Shown here piece by piece: positions 10,601 through 20,734 of a stretch of DNA of 25,873 nucleotides. Within the stretch, counting starts at the first letter, position 1. Each line of letters begins with the position of its first letter. A program made the position numbers and the translations under genes. Origin of the DNA: Brachionus koreanus (taxonomy: Eukaryota > Rotifera > Eurotatoria > Ploima > Brachionidae); contig PJRA01000509.1 in NCBI GenBank assembly GCA_016987375.1, positions 1,508,001 to 1,533,873 of the forward strand, written 5' to 3'. A model generated the notes under the pieces. The model had not been told where the DNA came from. It ran no database searches and was given only the letters and a program-made list of their open reading frames with translations.

Positions 10601-11444
10601 TTAGTTATACTTTGAAATTTAGTTAGTCGTGTAAACAATGAGAAGCAAAATCAATCTTTTAGTTGCATTGTTTGATTATTTTTTAAAATGAATAGGTTTT
10701 TTATTATTTTATTTTTTTTCTTATTTTCATTTTCGAAAATATTTGATTGGTTTTTGTTTTTTATTGATGATTTTTATCTAAAACTAGAATCAACTAGAAT
10801 TGATTGTTTATATTAGGAGTCTGAATTCCACTAAACTCGTGTCATAATAGGATAAAAAAACACTTGAAGTGATTGAAACGAAACTAGCTTAAAAACATTG
10901 TGCTTTTAGAAGGGATTAGAACAGTCAAGAAAAAGAAATACCTGGTGATGCCGAAGTAAAACAGATATTTTGTCTCATAAAGTATAGATAAACAAAAACT
11001 GCATTAAGCTTTCAACATGGATCAGTAGCATGTCACAAATCAAGTGTTCTAATCCGAAGCAGAAACAAGCTCACGGGACCGACTCGATATTTAACACATC
11101 ACAAGCCACTATTTGCATGACATATATTTAAACATCGTTTTTTTGTCATTCGTATATTCTCATGATACCAAGATGATATAGCTTGTTTTCTATCAACTAG
11201 AACTCGGCTCGGTTTGAAATATCAAACAAGCTATAATTTACATTTTAATTGAGCCTTATTGATTGAGTATCTTGTTGATTGATTGTTTGTTTAATGCTTA
11301 GCGTTACATACACACAAACACACCAAGTTACTTTACTCACTAGATAAAGATAACTACTTAACTAATCAAATTTACATTAATGATAATTACTTGCCGCCGC
11401 TTATCTACCAATATACTACGACTTTTAATCCTTTCTTATTTTTT
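7666..11444. other. Long AT-rich intergenic region
   Basis: No gene is recognisable over nearly 4 kb. Most is A/T-rich with short random frames. Three blocks stand out by higher GC: 7741-7840 (a 30-codon open frame on the plus strand), 9961-10022 (containing the hairpin CGAGGGTACACTCG), and 10800-11240. The last block includes a perfect 12-bp inverted repeat and a POU-type octamer ATTTGCAT at 11111-11118. Their position upstream of Prdm14 makes them candidate regulatory elements, but this is only inference. Confidence 0.4.
11177..11235. repeat. Perfect 12-bp inverted repeat
   Basis: TATAGCTTGTTT at 11177-11188 is the exact reverse complement of AAACAAGCTATA at 11224-11235, separated by 35 bases that include CGGCTCGG. 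It lies in a GC-richer block about 2.3 kb upstream of the Prdm14 start. It could form a hairpin or be paired binding sites. Confidence 0.5.
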
Positions 11445-11462
11445 TCTCTCTCTCTCTCTTTC

Positions 11463-11500
<38 letters not shown>
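11445..11500. repeat. Compound (CT)n(CA)n microsatellite
   Basis: A CT-rich run at about 11445-11467 passes directly into about fifteen CA units at 11468-11498. The open frame across it (11380-11565) is an artefact of the repeat. Confidence 0.95.
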
Positions 11501-12500
11501 ATATACAAACGACGCCGATGTTTGATTTCACTTTTAGATTAACGTATATTCTTTTAGTTAATTAAGATTTGAGTTTTATAAATATGTTTGTATGTTTTTT
11601 AAAAGCGATAAATCTAATGAAACATTAAGCCGACCATCGGCCAGTGTAAGCACAAACACATTTCTCGCAAATGGAATTTTTGCAATCATCAAATAAAGTG
11701 TCAATAGACAAGTTTAGCTCGGAGACAAAATCTAACTTGGCTAAATTTTATGAAAAAACGATTAACTCTTGTAAATTGATTTCGATAAGGCAAGGCGATT
11801 AATCGTTTAATCGTTTTAGTTTGGCTTCCTTACTGTAAGATCAAGTATTAAATTAATTAAGTGCTTAAAGTGGTTTCTAGTTAATCAAGCAGAACGCGCG
11901 TTGTTGCAATATTACTAAGACATTTATTCATACAAATAAATAAACAAGCTTGGTTGATCTTAAATATTTATTTAGTAAATTTTGTTAATTTTTTTTTAAA
12001 GTGGGTGTATAGATCTGGCACCACTTTAATGAAAAATATAAATTAAATTTTAATAAGCTCAGATTATTTAGAAAACAAGTGATCAATTATTAAATTAGAT
12101 TTAATATTGTAATTCAAAAACAAATACATTCAAAAAAGCTATTAAAGCTTTGTAAAATTTAATTTTTTTCTTATGAAATATTGTTTTTTGTTGTTGTAGC
12201 CAGAGACTAGTTTGAACACAATTAGAAATCATGTGAGTCAAAGAAAGAGCGACTAGGTTTCCATTGCAATCAACTGAAGTGATTGTTTTAAAGTGAAAAA
12301 AAAAAATTTGACTAATTTTATTAAAATAGAAATTGTTCAAATTTTTAAAAATTTTCTACACCTGTAAGATAGACTACCAGGTTTGGTAGTTGACAAGATT
12401 ATTTCTAATCGAAAAGCAAACACAGGGCTTCTGTTCCTAGTCTAGTTCATCGTGTTAGTAGTAGCAACTAGATATTTTATTTTTCCAATTTAGTTTAAAT
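11501..12500. other. Intergenic, no gene seen
   Basis: AT-rich sequence upstream of Prdm14 with scattered GC-richer islands. There is a small perfect hairpin GCCGA-CCA-TCGGC near 11629-11641 and a GCGCG-containing segment near 11892-11900. No coding signal is recognisable; the minus-strand frame at 12101-12340 is low-complexity. Confidence 0.4.
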
Positions 12501-12520
12501 GGAATGGAATGGAATGGAAT
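12501..12520. repeat. (GGAAT)4 short tandem repeat
   Basis: Four perfect GGAAT units. Confidence 0.95.
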
Positions 12521-12629
12521 GCACACTAAAAACAAAATTAATTCTAATCTAAAAGACCTATAGTTATTGCTGCTTTTTTATTTTTAGTTTGTTCTCTTAA
12601 TATATTTTAAGAATAAAAAAGAATTAGAA

Positions 12630-12684
12630 AAGAGAAAGAGAGAGTATGTGTATGTGTTGTGTGTGTGTGTGTGTGTGTGTGTGT
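12630..12684. repeat. Compound (AG)n(TG)n microsatellite
   Basis: An AG-rich run at 12630-12645 is followed by TG units interrupted twice and then a perfect run to 12684. In order and composition it is the reverse complement type of the repeat at 11445-11500. Confidence 0.95.
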
Positions 12685-12779
12685 ATGAAGAAAAACCAAT
12701 AAATAATAGAAGCAATCGGAAACCGTTCAGTTAGCTGAATTTTCTTAGTCGAGTAATTGCGACTATTAATTTGTGTTTG

Positions 12780-13080
12780 TTTAACAAAGACATCTCTCGT
12801 CTTGTAAAGCAATTAAATGGTAACTAGGCTGGTAGTTAATTTATGCCTGCTAAGGGAATAGATCAGTCAATGGCATTCGATTCCGATCAATTTAATTCCT
12901 CTAATCTCGTTCCATTCAATCGACTAGAGACTTGACATGATAGCTCGTGCGTTCCGAGCTCTTCTGAGTTTCGATTGGCCCGGCTCGTCCCAATCCGATC
13001 AAAACAAATCAACACACTCACTCCTCGAACATAACATGAGCACTGAGCGCAGTGATCATAATATCATAATTTATGTAATT
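12780..13080. promoter_or_regulatory. GC-richer block upstream of Prdm14, candidate cis-regulatory region
   Basis: This 300-bp block has far more G, C and CpG than the flanking DNA. Examples are the segments GTGCGTTCCGAGCTC near 12947 and CGATTGGCCCGGCTCG near 12973; the latter contains a reverse CCAAT box (ATTGG). It begins about 730 bases before the Prdm14 start codon. No coding frame of note crosses it. Enhancer or distal-promoter function is inference from composition and position. Confidence 0.3.
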
Positions 13081-13227
13081 AAGCTCCGAATATTTAGGTC
13101 TTAACTAAAAAACTAGAACTCTAAATTATTTCGAAAAATAGAAGCCATTCATATATTTCTTTTAGAAAAAGGTAAATTTTTATTTGTTGAAAATAATATA
13201 TATTTTTTGATTCTCGGGTTTCTAATA

Positions 13228-13275
13228 AACACACACACTCTCTCTCTCTCTCTTTCTCTCTCTTCTTTCTCTCAT
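13228..13275. repeat. (CA)n(CT)n microsatellite in the Prdm14 upstream region
   Basis: Short CA run at 13229-13239 followed by a CT-rich run to about 13275. It lies 240-280 bases before the Prdm14 start, so it may be in the promoter or 5' UTR. A TATATAAA at 13419-13426 sits about 90 bases before the ATG. Confidence 0.9.
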
Positions 13276-13511
13276 TTTTTCTCTCATATAAAGAAAAAAG
13301 TATTTTAATTTTTGTTTCATTTCATATCGAGTTTTTAACCAATTAAAATAAAAAGATTAAATAAAACCCCATCAACCAACCAAATAATTTCAGCTTGATA
13401 TTCTCATACAAATATCTATATATATAAATTCTCTCTATCGTGTCGATTATAATACGTGTTCATCGAAACTTTATTTTTATTTAGCATTTTGTTGTTTAGA
13501 ATTTTAAGATT

Positions 13512-16464
13512 ATGAATAGCATGTCAAATATACCGCAGTTGTATCAGGACATGATGCAGCGATCGCCGTTCGCGGCCGCCATGGCCGCCGCTCAACTGTC
13601 CAACATGGCCCATCATCATCATCATCAAAAATTCAGCGCGTTCGGCTACCAGCCGACCCAGTTCAACCCGATGGCCCTGGCCGCCCTGTCTCAGTTCAAG
13701 AACCCGATGAGCCAGGCGCCCGCGCAGCACATCACACTGAACGAGCTTAACCAGGCGCGCCGCGGCCGTCCACCCAGGGCGCTCAATTTGTCCGAGGCGA
13801 GGAGCCGCAGTCGCAGCCCGCACAGCGGCTCGTCGACTGCCAGCGGGCCCAAATCGCTCAACACAAGAACATCTACGCCCAGCAAGACCAACGAGGACGA
13901 CAAGTCCGAAGCCCATTCAGAGGAGGAGATGGACGAGGCCGATGAGGACATCGAAATTGATGAAATAGACGAGGACGACTATGTCGAGGACTTGGACAAC
14001 AGTGATTTGAACACCACCACTGCGTCGAACAAGTCGGCTAAGAAAAATCCGCCTGAGGACTCTTCGTCTAAGCTAACGCCGTCGCCCATGCTCTCTACGC
14101 CCGGTCCGGCCTTCGACTTCTCGATGCAGGCGCTCGAAATGTCGCTCTACGGATACTTGAGACAAAGTGATTCCATGTTCATGGGCCATGCTCTTTCCGG
14201 TCTACGCTACTTGGTAGCCCAGCAGCACAAAAATCAACAACTTCAACTTCAAAACAAGTCAGCTCAAGATGATCAAAACAAGCAAGGCAAGTCAAGTTTT
14301 TTATTTTCTAGTTATTTTTGCATTGGCTATGATTTTAATTAATTGATTTTTTTTTTGCTATTGGTTTGCTTAGAGAAATATTTTAATTAGTTTTTTTCTT
14401 CTCGTTTTTCGAGTCTATTTTGCCTCTAATTTTTATTTACAAACAATAATTAGAATTAAATTTTTCGCAAAATAGTTAACTTGACTAAGAAAAAAGAAGA
14501 GAGAGAAAAAGAACCAATGCCGATTTTGTTGTTAATTCAATCAAAAATCACATAATTTAAACATATTCTTATTAATTAGAAAAAAAAAAAGTTGATTTTA
14601 TTTCTTTCTTGTTTTTAGGCGAGATTGTTTGCCTTTAGGCTCACCAAAAACAAAAAAAAAAATTTAACAAGTTATTAAATTCTAATTATTAGCCTGGCTG
14701 TGTGTCCAAAGCCGAGCCTAGGATTGTTTTATCACGATTTATATTTTCTTTTAACACACTTTTATTTTTCTAGCAGATTATTTTCCTTAGCTTAATTCGT
14801 CTCTTTGTTTTTTGTTGTTTTTTTTTTTTTTTTTGAATAACATGGGCCAAGGTGTGTTAATACTCGTTTAATATCTTGTACCTGTCTATTGATTTTAGTT
14901 CAGGATTAATTTCTATGTGTACCTAGAGACTGGGACTTTTACACCAAAACGCTAAACTATTTTCAATTAACTTACTCATAATTTTTGTAAACAATCAAAC
15001 AATCTTTCTCAATCAAAAATTTGTTTTATTTGTCGGCAAATCTAGCTCGTTGTAAAACCCTAAAAAATTCCAAGTAACAAAAGACTTGGCAGTTGTAAAC
15101 TTGACCCTTTAAAAATTGAAATAAAAAAAAGATTTAAAAAACTCGCTTTTTTTATTGAAAAAAAAATATTTAATTTAAATTTTTAACAAAAAATTATCTA
15201 ATTTTAGAAACACTTTCTCCATCTTCTTCATCATCTTCGCCCAAGAATGCCAAAAAATCAAATTTTTCAATCGAAAATCTGCTCACATCCTCATCTTCAT
15301 CATCTTCATCGTCATCCTCCTCTCCAGCAGTTGTTCCCCACTCAAGCAATTCGTCACTAGTGACACCTCCGGCTCACCCGGACTTGGACAAACTGGACTT
15401 GCCAGACGGACTGCAAATACGACCGGCGCAAATGCAAGACATGATCCATTACGGCGTTTTCTGCAAGAAAACCGTCATACCCAAAAACACAAGATTTGGT
15501 CCGTATCCGGGCAAAAGTGTGCATCCCAGCGACATCAACAAGTCGGACGACAACAGCTCTGCATGGGAGATGTACACTGATGGAAAATTGAGCTCGTTCA
15601 TGGATCCTAAACAGCCGACTAGTTCCGTCAAGAACAACAATCAATGGATGGTCTATGTGAATTGTGCTCGCTTTGCCCAAGAGCAAAATTTAATAGCTGT
15701 TCAAACGGAGGGCGAAATTTTCTACGAGACGTGCAAAGATATAGCTCAAGTAAGAATCGAAAATAAAATTCACATAAGCTTAATAACAAGTGCTTTTAAT
15801 TTTTTAAATTTTAAAGGGTCAGGAATTGTTGGTGTGGTACGGCGATACCTATTTACAGTTCATGGGAATTCCGGTGTCTAGCAAAGACATGTCTGACGAA
15901 ATAAATGAACACGAAAGTGATGAAAACAAAGACGGATATACTTGTGATAGATGCGGAAAAGTTTTTGCATACAAGTATTACAGAGATAAGCATTTAAAAT
16001 ACACTAGGTGTGTGGATCAGGGCGACAGAAAGTTTCCGTGCCATTTGTGCACTAGATCGTTCGAGAAAAGAGACCGATTACGCATTCACATTTTGCATGT
16101 ACATGAAAAGCATCGACCTCACAAGTGTACAGTATGTTCGAAGAGTTTTAGTCAATCGTCAAGTTTGAATAAGCACATGAGAGTGCACAGTGGAGAAAGG
16201 CCATACAAATGTGTCTATTGCAACAAGGCGTTTACAGCATCAAGTATTCTACGCACTCATATCAGACAGCATTCGGGCGAAAAGCCTTTTAAAGTAATTT
16301 TTTCATTCAAATTTTTTTTTCACAAAATTTATATATATTTTTTTCAAATTTAATAGTGTAAATATTGTGGTAAAGCATTTGCATCACATGCAGCTCATGA
16401 CAGTCACGTTAGACGCACTCATTGCATTAACAACAAAGACAAAGAGGCTAATTTAATTGTTTAG
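13512..16464 (+). CDS. Prdm14: PRDM14-like SET/zinc-finger transcriptional regulator, four exons
   Basis: Exons: 13512-14286, 15208-15749, 15817-16293 and 16357-16464, all in phase, giving 633 residues. The ATG at 13512 follows an in-frame TAG at 13497-13499. Residues 1-258 are disordered: His run near 35, RRGRPPR AT-hook-like motif near 83, an acidic stretch near 137-165. Exon 2 opens with a long Ser tract, then a PR/SET domain at about 321-460 ending in LLVWYGDTYLQF across exons 2-3. Five zinc fingers follow (482-619): the first is C2HC (CDRCGKVFAYKYYRDKHLKY...C), then HILHVHEKHRPHKC, FSQSSSLNKHMRVHSG and SSILRTHIRQHSGEKPF linkers. From memory these match vertebrate PRDM14 almost residue for residue. 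Vertebrate PRDM14 has a sixth finger; here the protein stops 14 residues after finger 5. PRDM14 is a nuclear DNA-binding regulator of pluripotency in mammals and of neurons in other animals. AATAAA signals lie at 16610 and 16810. Confidence 0.9.
14287..15207 (+). other. Prdm14 intron 1 with apparent GC-AG splice sites
   Basis: The downstream exon begins after TTTTAG at 15207 in a phase that needs one base from exon 1. Only a junction after 14286 (CAAG|GCAAGT) supplies it; the two nearby GT dinucleotides (14291 and 14295) are out of phase. AG|GCAAGT is the standard strong form of a GC donor. The intron is 921 bp, against 63-67 bp for the other two in this gene, and holds long A and T runs but no gene. 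Confidence 0.75.
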
Positions 16465-18553
16465 TTTTCTATTTTTTTTTTCAAGATTTTTAAAGCCAAA
16501 TATAATTTAATTTATTGTGTATCAGATTTCAATGTATCTCAGACTGGTCATTGTTGTAAAACTTCCTTTCTTTCTCTTTTTTTTTTTGGTTTATTCTCTC
16601 TCTTACTCAAATAAATTAAACTAGGCTAAACATTTTTAAAATTTTTATAAGAAGACTTAGTTGTTTTTTTTTTTCTAATTATTTTTTTTTGTTTTTGCTG
16701 TTGATTTTTCTAAATTTGATATTGTAAGAGAAAAATTGTTAATTTTTTTTTCTAACTATTTGATCATTTGTAATTAGAATTTTTTATCCTATTTATATTT
16801 TTCGAAACAAATAAAATGTTTAAAAGAAAATTAATCTCTACTAGTTTTAAAATTAAATTGAAACAATTTCTAGTTTAAGCAAATATAATTTATGGATCGA
16901 AATACAATTTCATATTTGTCAACTTTTAATCGCTTGTTCCAAATGAGAACAAATTTAGCTAGTTGTTTGTTGTAAGAGTTCGCATTTACATGGTCTCAAT
17001 ATATATTTTATTAAATTAAATACTAATTTAGCATTAAATATTGTCTTGTACAGATTCCATGTCAAATTGGTTTAAGCAAACAATTTTAAATCCTGTACAA
17101 AATTCATGACTTTTATCTTAATTAAAATATAAGCAAACTTCAATTTTAATAAGTCTAAGATTTATTTGATTTTTAATTTTGATCGAATGCTATGTCAAAA
17201 TTTTAGCAATTATATTAGCTTGAACAAGACTCATATGCAACAAGATATCTACTTATCTATCTATTGTAATTAGCCTTTAAATTAAACAAAACAAATTAAA
17301 AATTCATTCAACTAATAAACGAATCATGCTCGTTCCCAATTCCCTAATTTAATTTGTATCAAGCATTATTTTCAAGCCCAATAGTCTGTTTTATTAATGC
17401 TAGCTGCTTTGATATTGACAATTTGATTTTATTTGAAAAAAGAAAAAAAAACAAATTAAATTTTTTCTTATAATCTTTTAAAACTATCTATGTTTAAATA
17501 AAAACTATTGTAAACTCCTCATAGCAAATGAGTATCCCTATATGTCGTCTTACCTGATAGAAAATTTGTTGCAGATATGATATTTTTGATGAATCTTCAT
17601 TCTCATTGATTTTTTTAAGTTAAAACTGTTAAATTTCTTTTCAATGATAATAATGAATTTTTATTAAGTGATTTTAAATTTCAAGAATATTAAAATTTTT
17701 CAAAAATTAAAAATATTATTTTTTTAGAATTTATTTTTAAAAAAAATAGTCCAATTTTATGATCAAAAACTTTCTTAATTGTAGGCTTCTTTTTTGTACC
17801 GATTAAAGCTTTCATTTAAAAATAAATCAATAAAAAATGCTTTTACCATTTCAAATACACAAAACAAAAGTAATCGGTTTTTTAAAAGACTAAATGAAGA
17901 ATTTTACATTTTTACATTTTCTTATGCAATTAAATTTATTTGCTTTATGGATAAAACGATTAAAATATTATACGTTTCTTTCAGTAGTTTTTTGGCTTAA
18001 GTAGCAATCAAAGAAAAAGCCACCTTAATAATTTTTAACAAGAAAAAGTCAACTGATCAAAATAAATAAAAACTAATAAAACTTTTAAGACTCAAATTAA
18101 TTGATTTACTTTTCCTCTTTTTATTTACGTAATTAAATTTAAAGATAATACTTTCCAGAACTTTGAAGTAATACTAATAGATAATAAATAACCTAGAAAA
18201 TGTTTTACAAAGAAAATCCATTAGAACTGAGCCTAAGGCAGATTATCAAATGAAAGATGCATCCGAAAAAAGAGTTGAATATTGATTTTTCTTAAGTCTT
18301 TCAATATAAAGATGCATTAAAAAAAGTTCAAAATTAATAACTCAATTTTTCAAGTGTAAAATCACCTTCAAATTGGAAAAAAAATCGCTGATTAAGCAAA
18401 ACAAACATTAGTTTTAATTTAGGAGGAATTTCTAATTAATTCCAATTCACACAACAATAAACAAAAAGTAAACACAAAATTATAGATTTTAAGTTCTAAA
18501 AATACCAATTTTAGAACTTAATATTTTATTTTAACTAAAATTTTTACGCATTA
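16465..18553. other. Prdm14 3' UTR and AT-rich intergenic DNA
   Basis: No gene is recognised. The first few hundred bases are probably 3' UTR (AATAAA at 16610-16615 and 16810-16815). The 68-codon plus-strand frame at 17794-18000 is Lys/Phe/Ser-rich, lacks any motif, and looks like chance. Confidence 0.5.
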
Positions 18554-19308
18554 GATATTGAGTCATAAAATTTTGTGTTTTTTAAAAGGCTGGGTATTTT
18601 AGATTTTGAGAATACTTGAAATACTAAAGCTTCAAGTCATTAATTATGTTTTAAAACAAATTGAATTGAATACTCTTCAAAATGATATGCCTATTTCGTT
18701 GTTTATTTAGTTCTAAAAAATTTTATGAAATAAAAAATTTAGATTAAAATTTTGATATTATAAAGTCATTTCGATATTTAACAACACATTTAAACTTTTA
18801 AAAAATTAATAAAAAAAATCCTCTAAATGAATCATTATTTGTGATGAGAAGTGGATCTATTTTCGAAATTATAATAACAGAAATCTATGGTCTGACCCAT
18901 CTAAACAAGCTCATCCAGTGGTGAAAAGAGGAAACTTTGTTAAAAAGCAGATGTTGTCTTTTTTGAGGAATTCAAGGGGGTAATATGTTTTTAGCTGGTT
19001 CTTCACTCAAAGAAAAATATTCTTCTCTGGTCTTCAAAATAACACTAAACCTCTTACAGCTAGAAAAATGAAAAAATAGAAGAGCAAGGAGAGTCGAACT
19101 TCATCCTCATCCAGAAAATAACCCGACTCTTTCTCCTACTGATTATCACCTTTTTTGCTCAAAGACTCATTATCTTCCATCAAGGCTAAGTTGATGAAAG
19201 CTTTTATGTTCCAAAAGCCGTGATTGGTACCAGTAAGTACTCGCTGATAGATTGCAAAAGACTTCAATGGTTTATATTTTGATAACAAAATTTTTTGATT
19301 CACTTTGA
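18554..19308 (+). mobile_element. Best-preserved mariner relic, copy C
   Basis: A 755-bp element between TA dinucleotides (18552-18553 and 19309-19310). Its left end, TGAGTCATAAAATTTTGTG (18560-18577), matches the reverse complement of its right end (19285-19303) at about 16 of 19 positions. The transposase remnant reads IIICDEKWIYF at 18832-18864, holding the first catalytic Asp. Then LQNNTKPLTARK at 19032-19067, where the usual QDN has become QNN, so the second catalytic Asp is lost. SPTDYHLF follows at 19132-19155, and NGLYFDN near the C-terminus at 19267-19287. These are the diagnostic blocks of mariner (DD34D) transposases. Stops, frameshifts and loss of the N-terminal half make it inactive. 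The element's own minus-strand frame at 19136-19372 is an antisense shadow. Confidence 0.88.
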
Positions 19309-19523
19309 TAAAAAGAGGAAAGTTTGAACAATTTATTCTTATTAAAAATTGACAAAATAGCGTTAGAAACAATTAGTTTATAAAAAAGATTAAATCTTGG
19401 CGTTTTTCAAACTTTATTTTAATTTAGGGTTGCGAGACCGCATTTTATTAAAATATTAGATACAATATTTTTTAGAAAAATTAGTTATAATTTTAATGAT
19501 TATTATTTTATTGATTTATTGTT

Positions 19524-20571
19524 TTATTTTACATATTTTCTTTGGGTTTTCCACAAAAAAACACTAATGATAAAAGTGCTAATAGCTGTTGCTAATGAAA
19601 AAATAAGAGTTGGAAATTTTCCCTTTTAAGAAAAAAATTTAAATAAAAAATTATAACTAAAAGTTATCTCAATTTACCTCTTCTAAACATTTGTAACCAT
19701 GAAAATTTGGTTTACATTCACAAAGAAAATTTCCTGGACCATTTTCTAAGCATTCTGAATTCGAGGTACAGTCCATATATGCACTAAAATTGCTTCCACA
19801 TATGTTTTTTCGACCAATACATGAACCTGAAGTAAAATTAGTCCATGAATAGCTTCCGCCCGGACATTGGCATATTTGAGTTGCCAAATCCGACAAATAG
19901 AGCTCATTTAGTTTAACAAAACCAGAATAGACTTCTAAATTTCCACACTCTTCTAGCGTATTGTTTCGAATATCTCTAATAAAAATCAAATGTTCTAAAT
20001 TATTAAATAATTTTTCAATTTTTTTTAAAATCAATGAATTAATCATATGTTTAAAGTTTATAATTAAACTTCATTAAATTAATATGCTTAAAATTATTTA
20101 TTCTTTTGATTCTAAATTGAATTTGCTTTTTAATAGAAATTTAAAATGAAAAAAATGAAATCTTTAAAATATTTTCCGCGAAAAGGTAAAAATTTTGAAA
20201 CTTACAGTATTTCTGAGGTTCGTATTTTAGTTTTGTTTAAAGTCCCAACTGTATTGGATAATTTTTGAATGTAGCATCCCATATAATCTATTGCCATAAT
20301 AGAATCATTAAATTTTTTATCTATACAGCATCTGTATTCCATGGTGTATCCTCTAGCATCACAATATTGTTTCACTATGGGAGATGTTGCTGGAGTTTTG
20401 CAAAATTCTGGTCTGCAAACATTATTTTCCACGTTAAAAGACTTAACCTGAAAAAATTTAACAAATTCTCAGTTTTAAAATTGAATATCTTACAATTTGT
20501 TCTTCAAAGTTAGTTGATTGAACAATCGAATTTAAAAAAATTATCAAACACCCGAATATTAAATAATACAT
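19524..20571 (-). CDS. ATRAID: ATRAID-like type I membrane protein with EGF-like domain, four exons
   Basis: Exons in order of transcription: 20571-20494, 20447-20206, 20068-19678, 19622-19524. All junctions are GT-AG and in phase, giving 269 residues. Exon 1 (MYYLIFGCLIIFLNSIVQST) is a signal peptide. Residues 37-67 form a Cys-rich segment (CRPEFC...YRCC). Residues about 108-180 are leucine-rich with LRR-like spacing, followed by CQCPGG near 188. An EGF-like unit near 205-235 ends in CECKPNFHGYKC. Exon 4 supplies a membrane helix (about 242-261) and a basic tail, LWKTQRKYVK. The sequence FHGYKC, Gly-X-Phe, membrane helix, LW-TQRK matches the C-terminus of ATRAID (APR3) as I remember it. In mammals ATRAID is a secretory/lysosomal membrane protein that partners SLC37A3. 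The third-exon acceptor (AATGAAG) is weak but forced by phase. The start faces frataxin 163 bp away. Confidence 0.75.
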
Positions 20572-20734
20572 CTTTAAAATTGAAAAAAAATTCTAAATTT
20601 TAGAATAGAAAAAAAATTATCATATGATTTAATATGTATAGATGATAAGCATGCATGTTAACAAAGTTAGTTTTGAAATATTCCAAAAAATAAAAATAGC
20701 TTTTTTTGTATGAATCTTAAAATTTAAAATCGAA
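20572..20734. promoter_or_regulatory. Shared upstream region of the ATRAID-like and frataxin genes
   Basis: Only 163 bases separate the two divergent start codons, so both promoters and both 5' UTRs must lie here unless distant leader exons exist. The sequence is A/T-rich with no clear TATA box in standard position for either gene. Confidence 0.5.

Noticed and set aside
11380..11565. 61-codon ORF with Ser-Leu and Thr-His runs
   Set aside because: Produced by the CT/CA microsatellite.
12624..12812. 62-codon minus-strand ORF with a His-Thr run
   Set aside because: Produced by the TG microsatellite.
13524..13951. Minus-strand open frames of 86 and 130 codons
   Set aside because: They are antisense shadows of Prdm14 exon 1, long only because that exon is GC-rich and so poor in stop codons.
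17794..18000. 68-codon plus-strand ORF
   Set aside because: Lys/Phe/Ser/Ile-rich frame in AT-rich DNA, beginning without support and lacking any motif.
19136..19372. 78-codon minus-strand ORF
   Set aside because: Antisense to the 3' part of mariner copy C, whose plus strand carries the recognisable transposase motifs.
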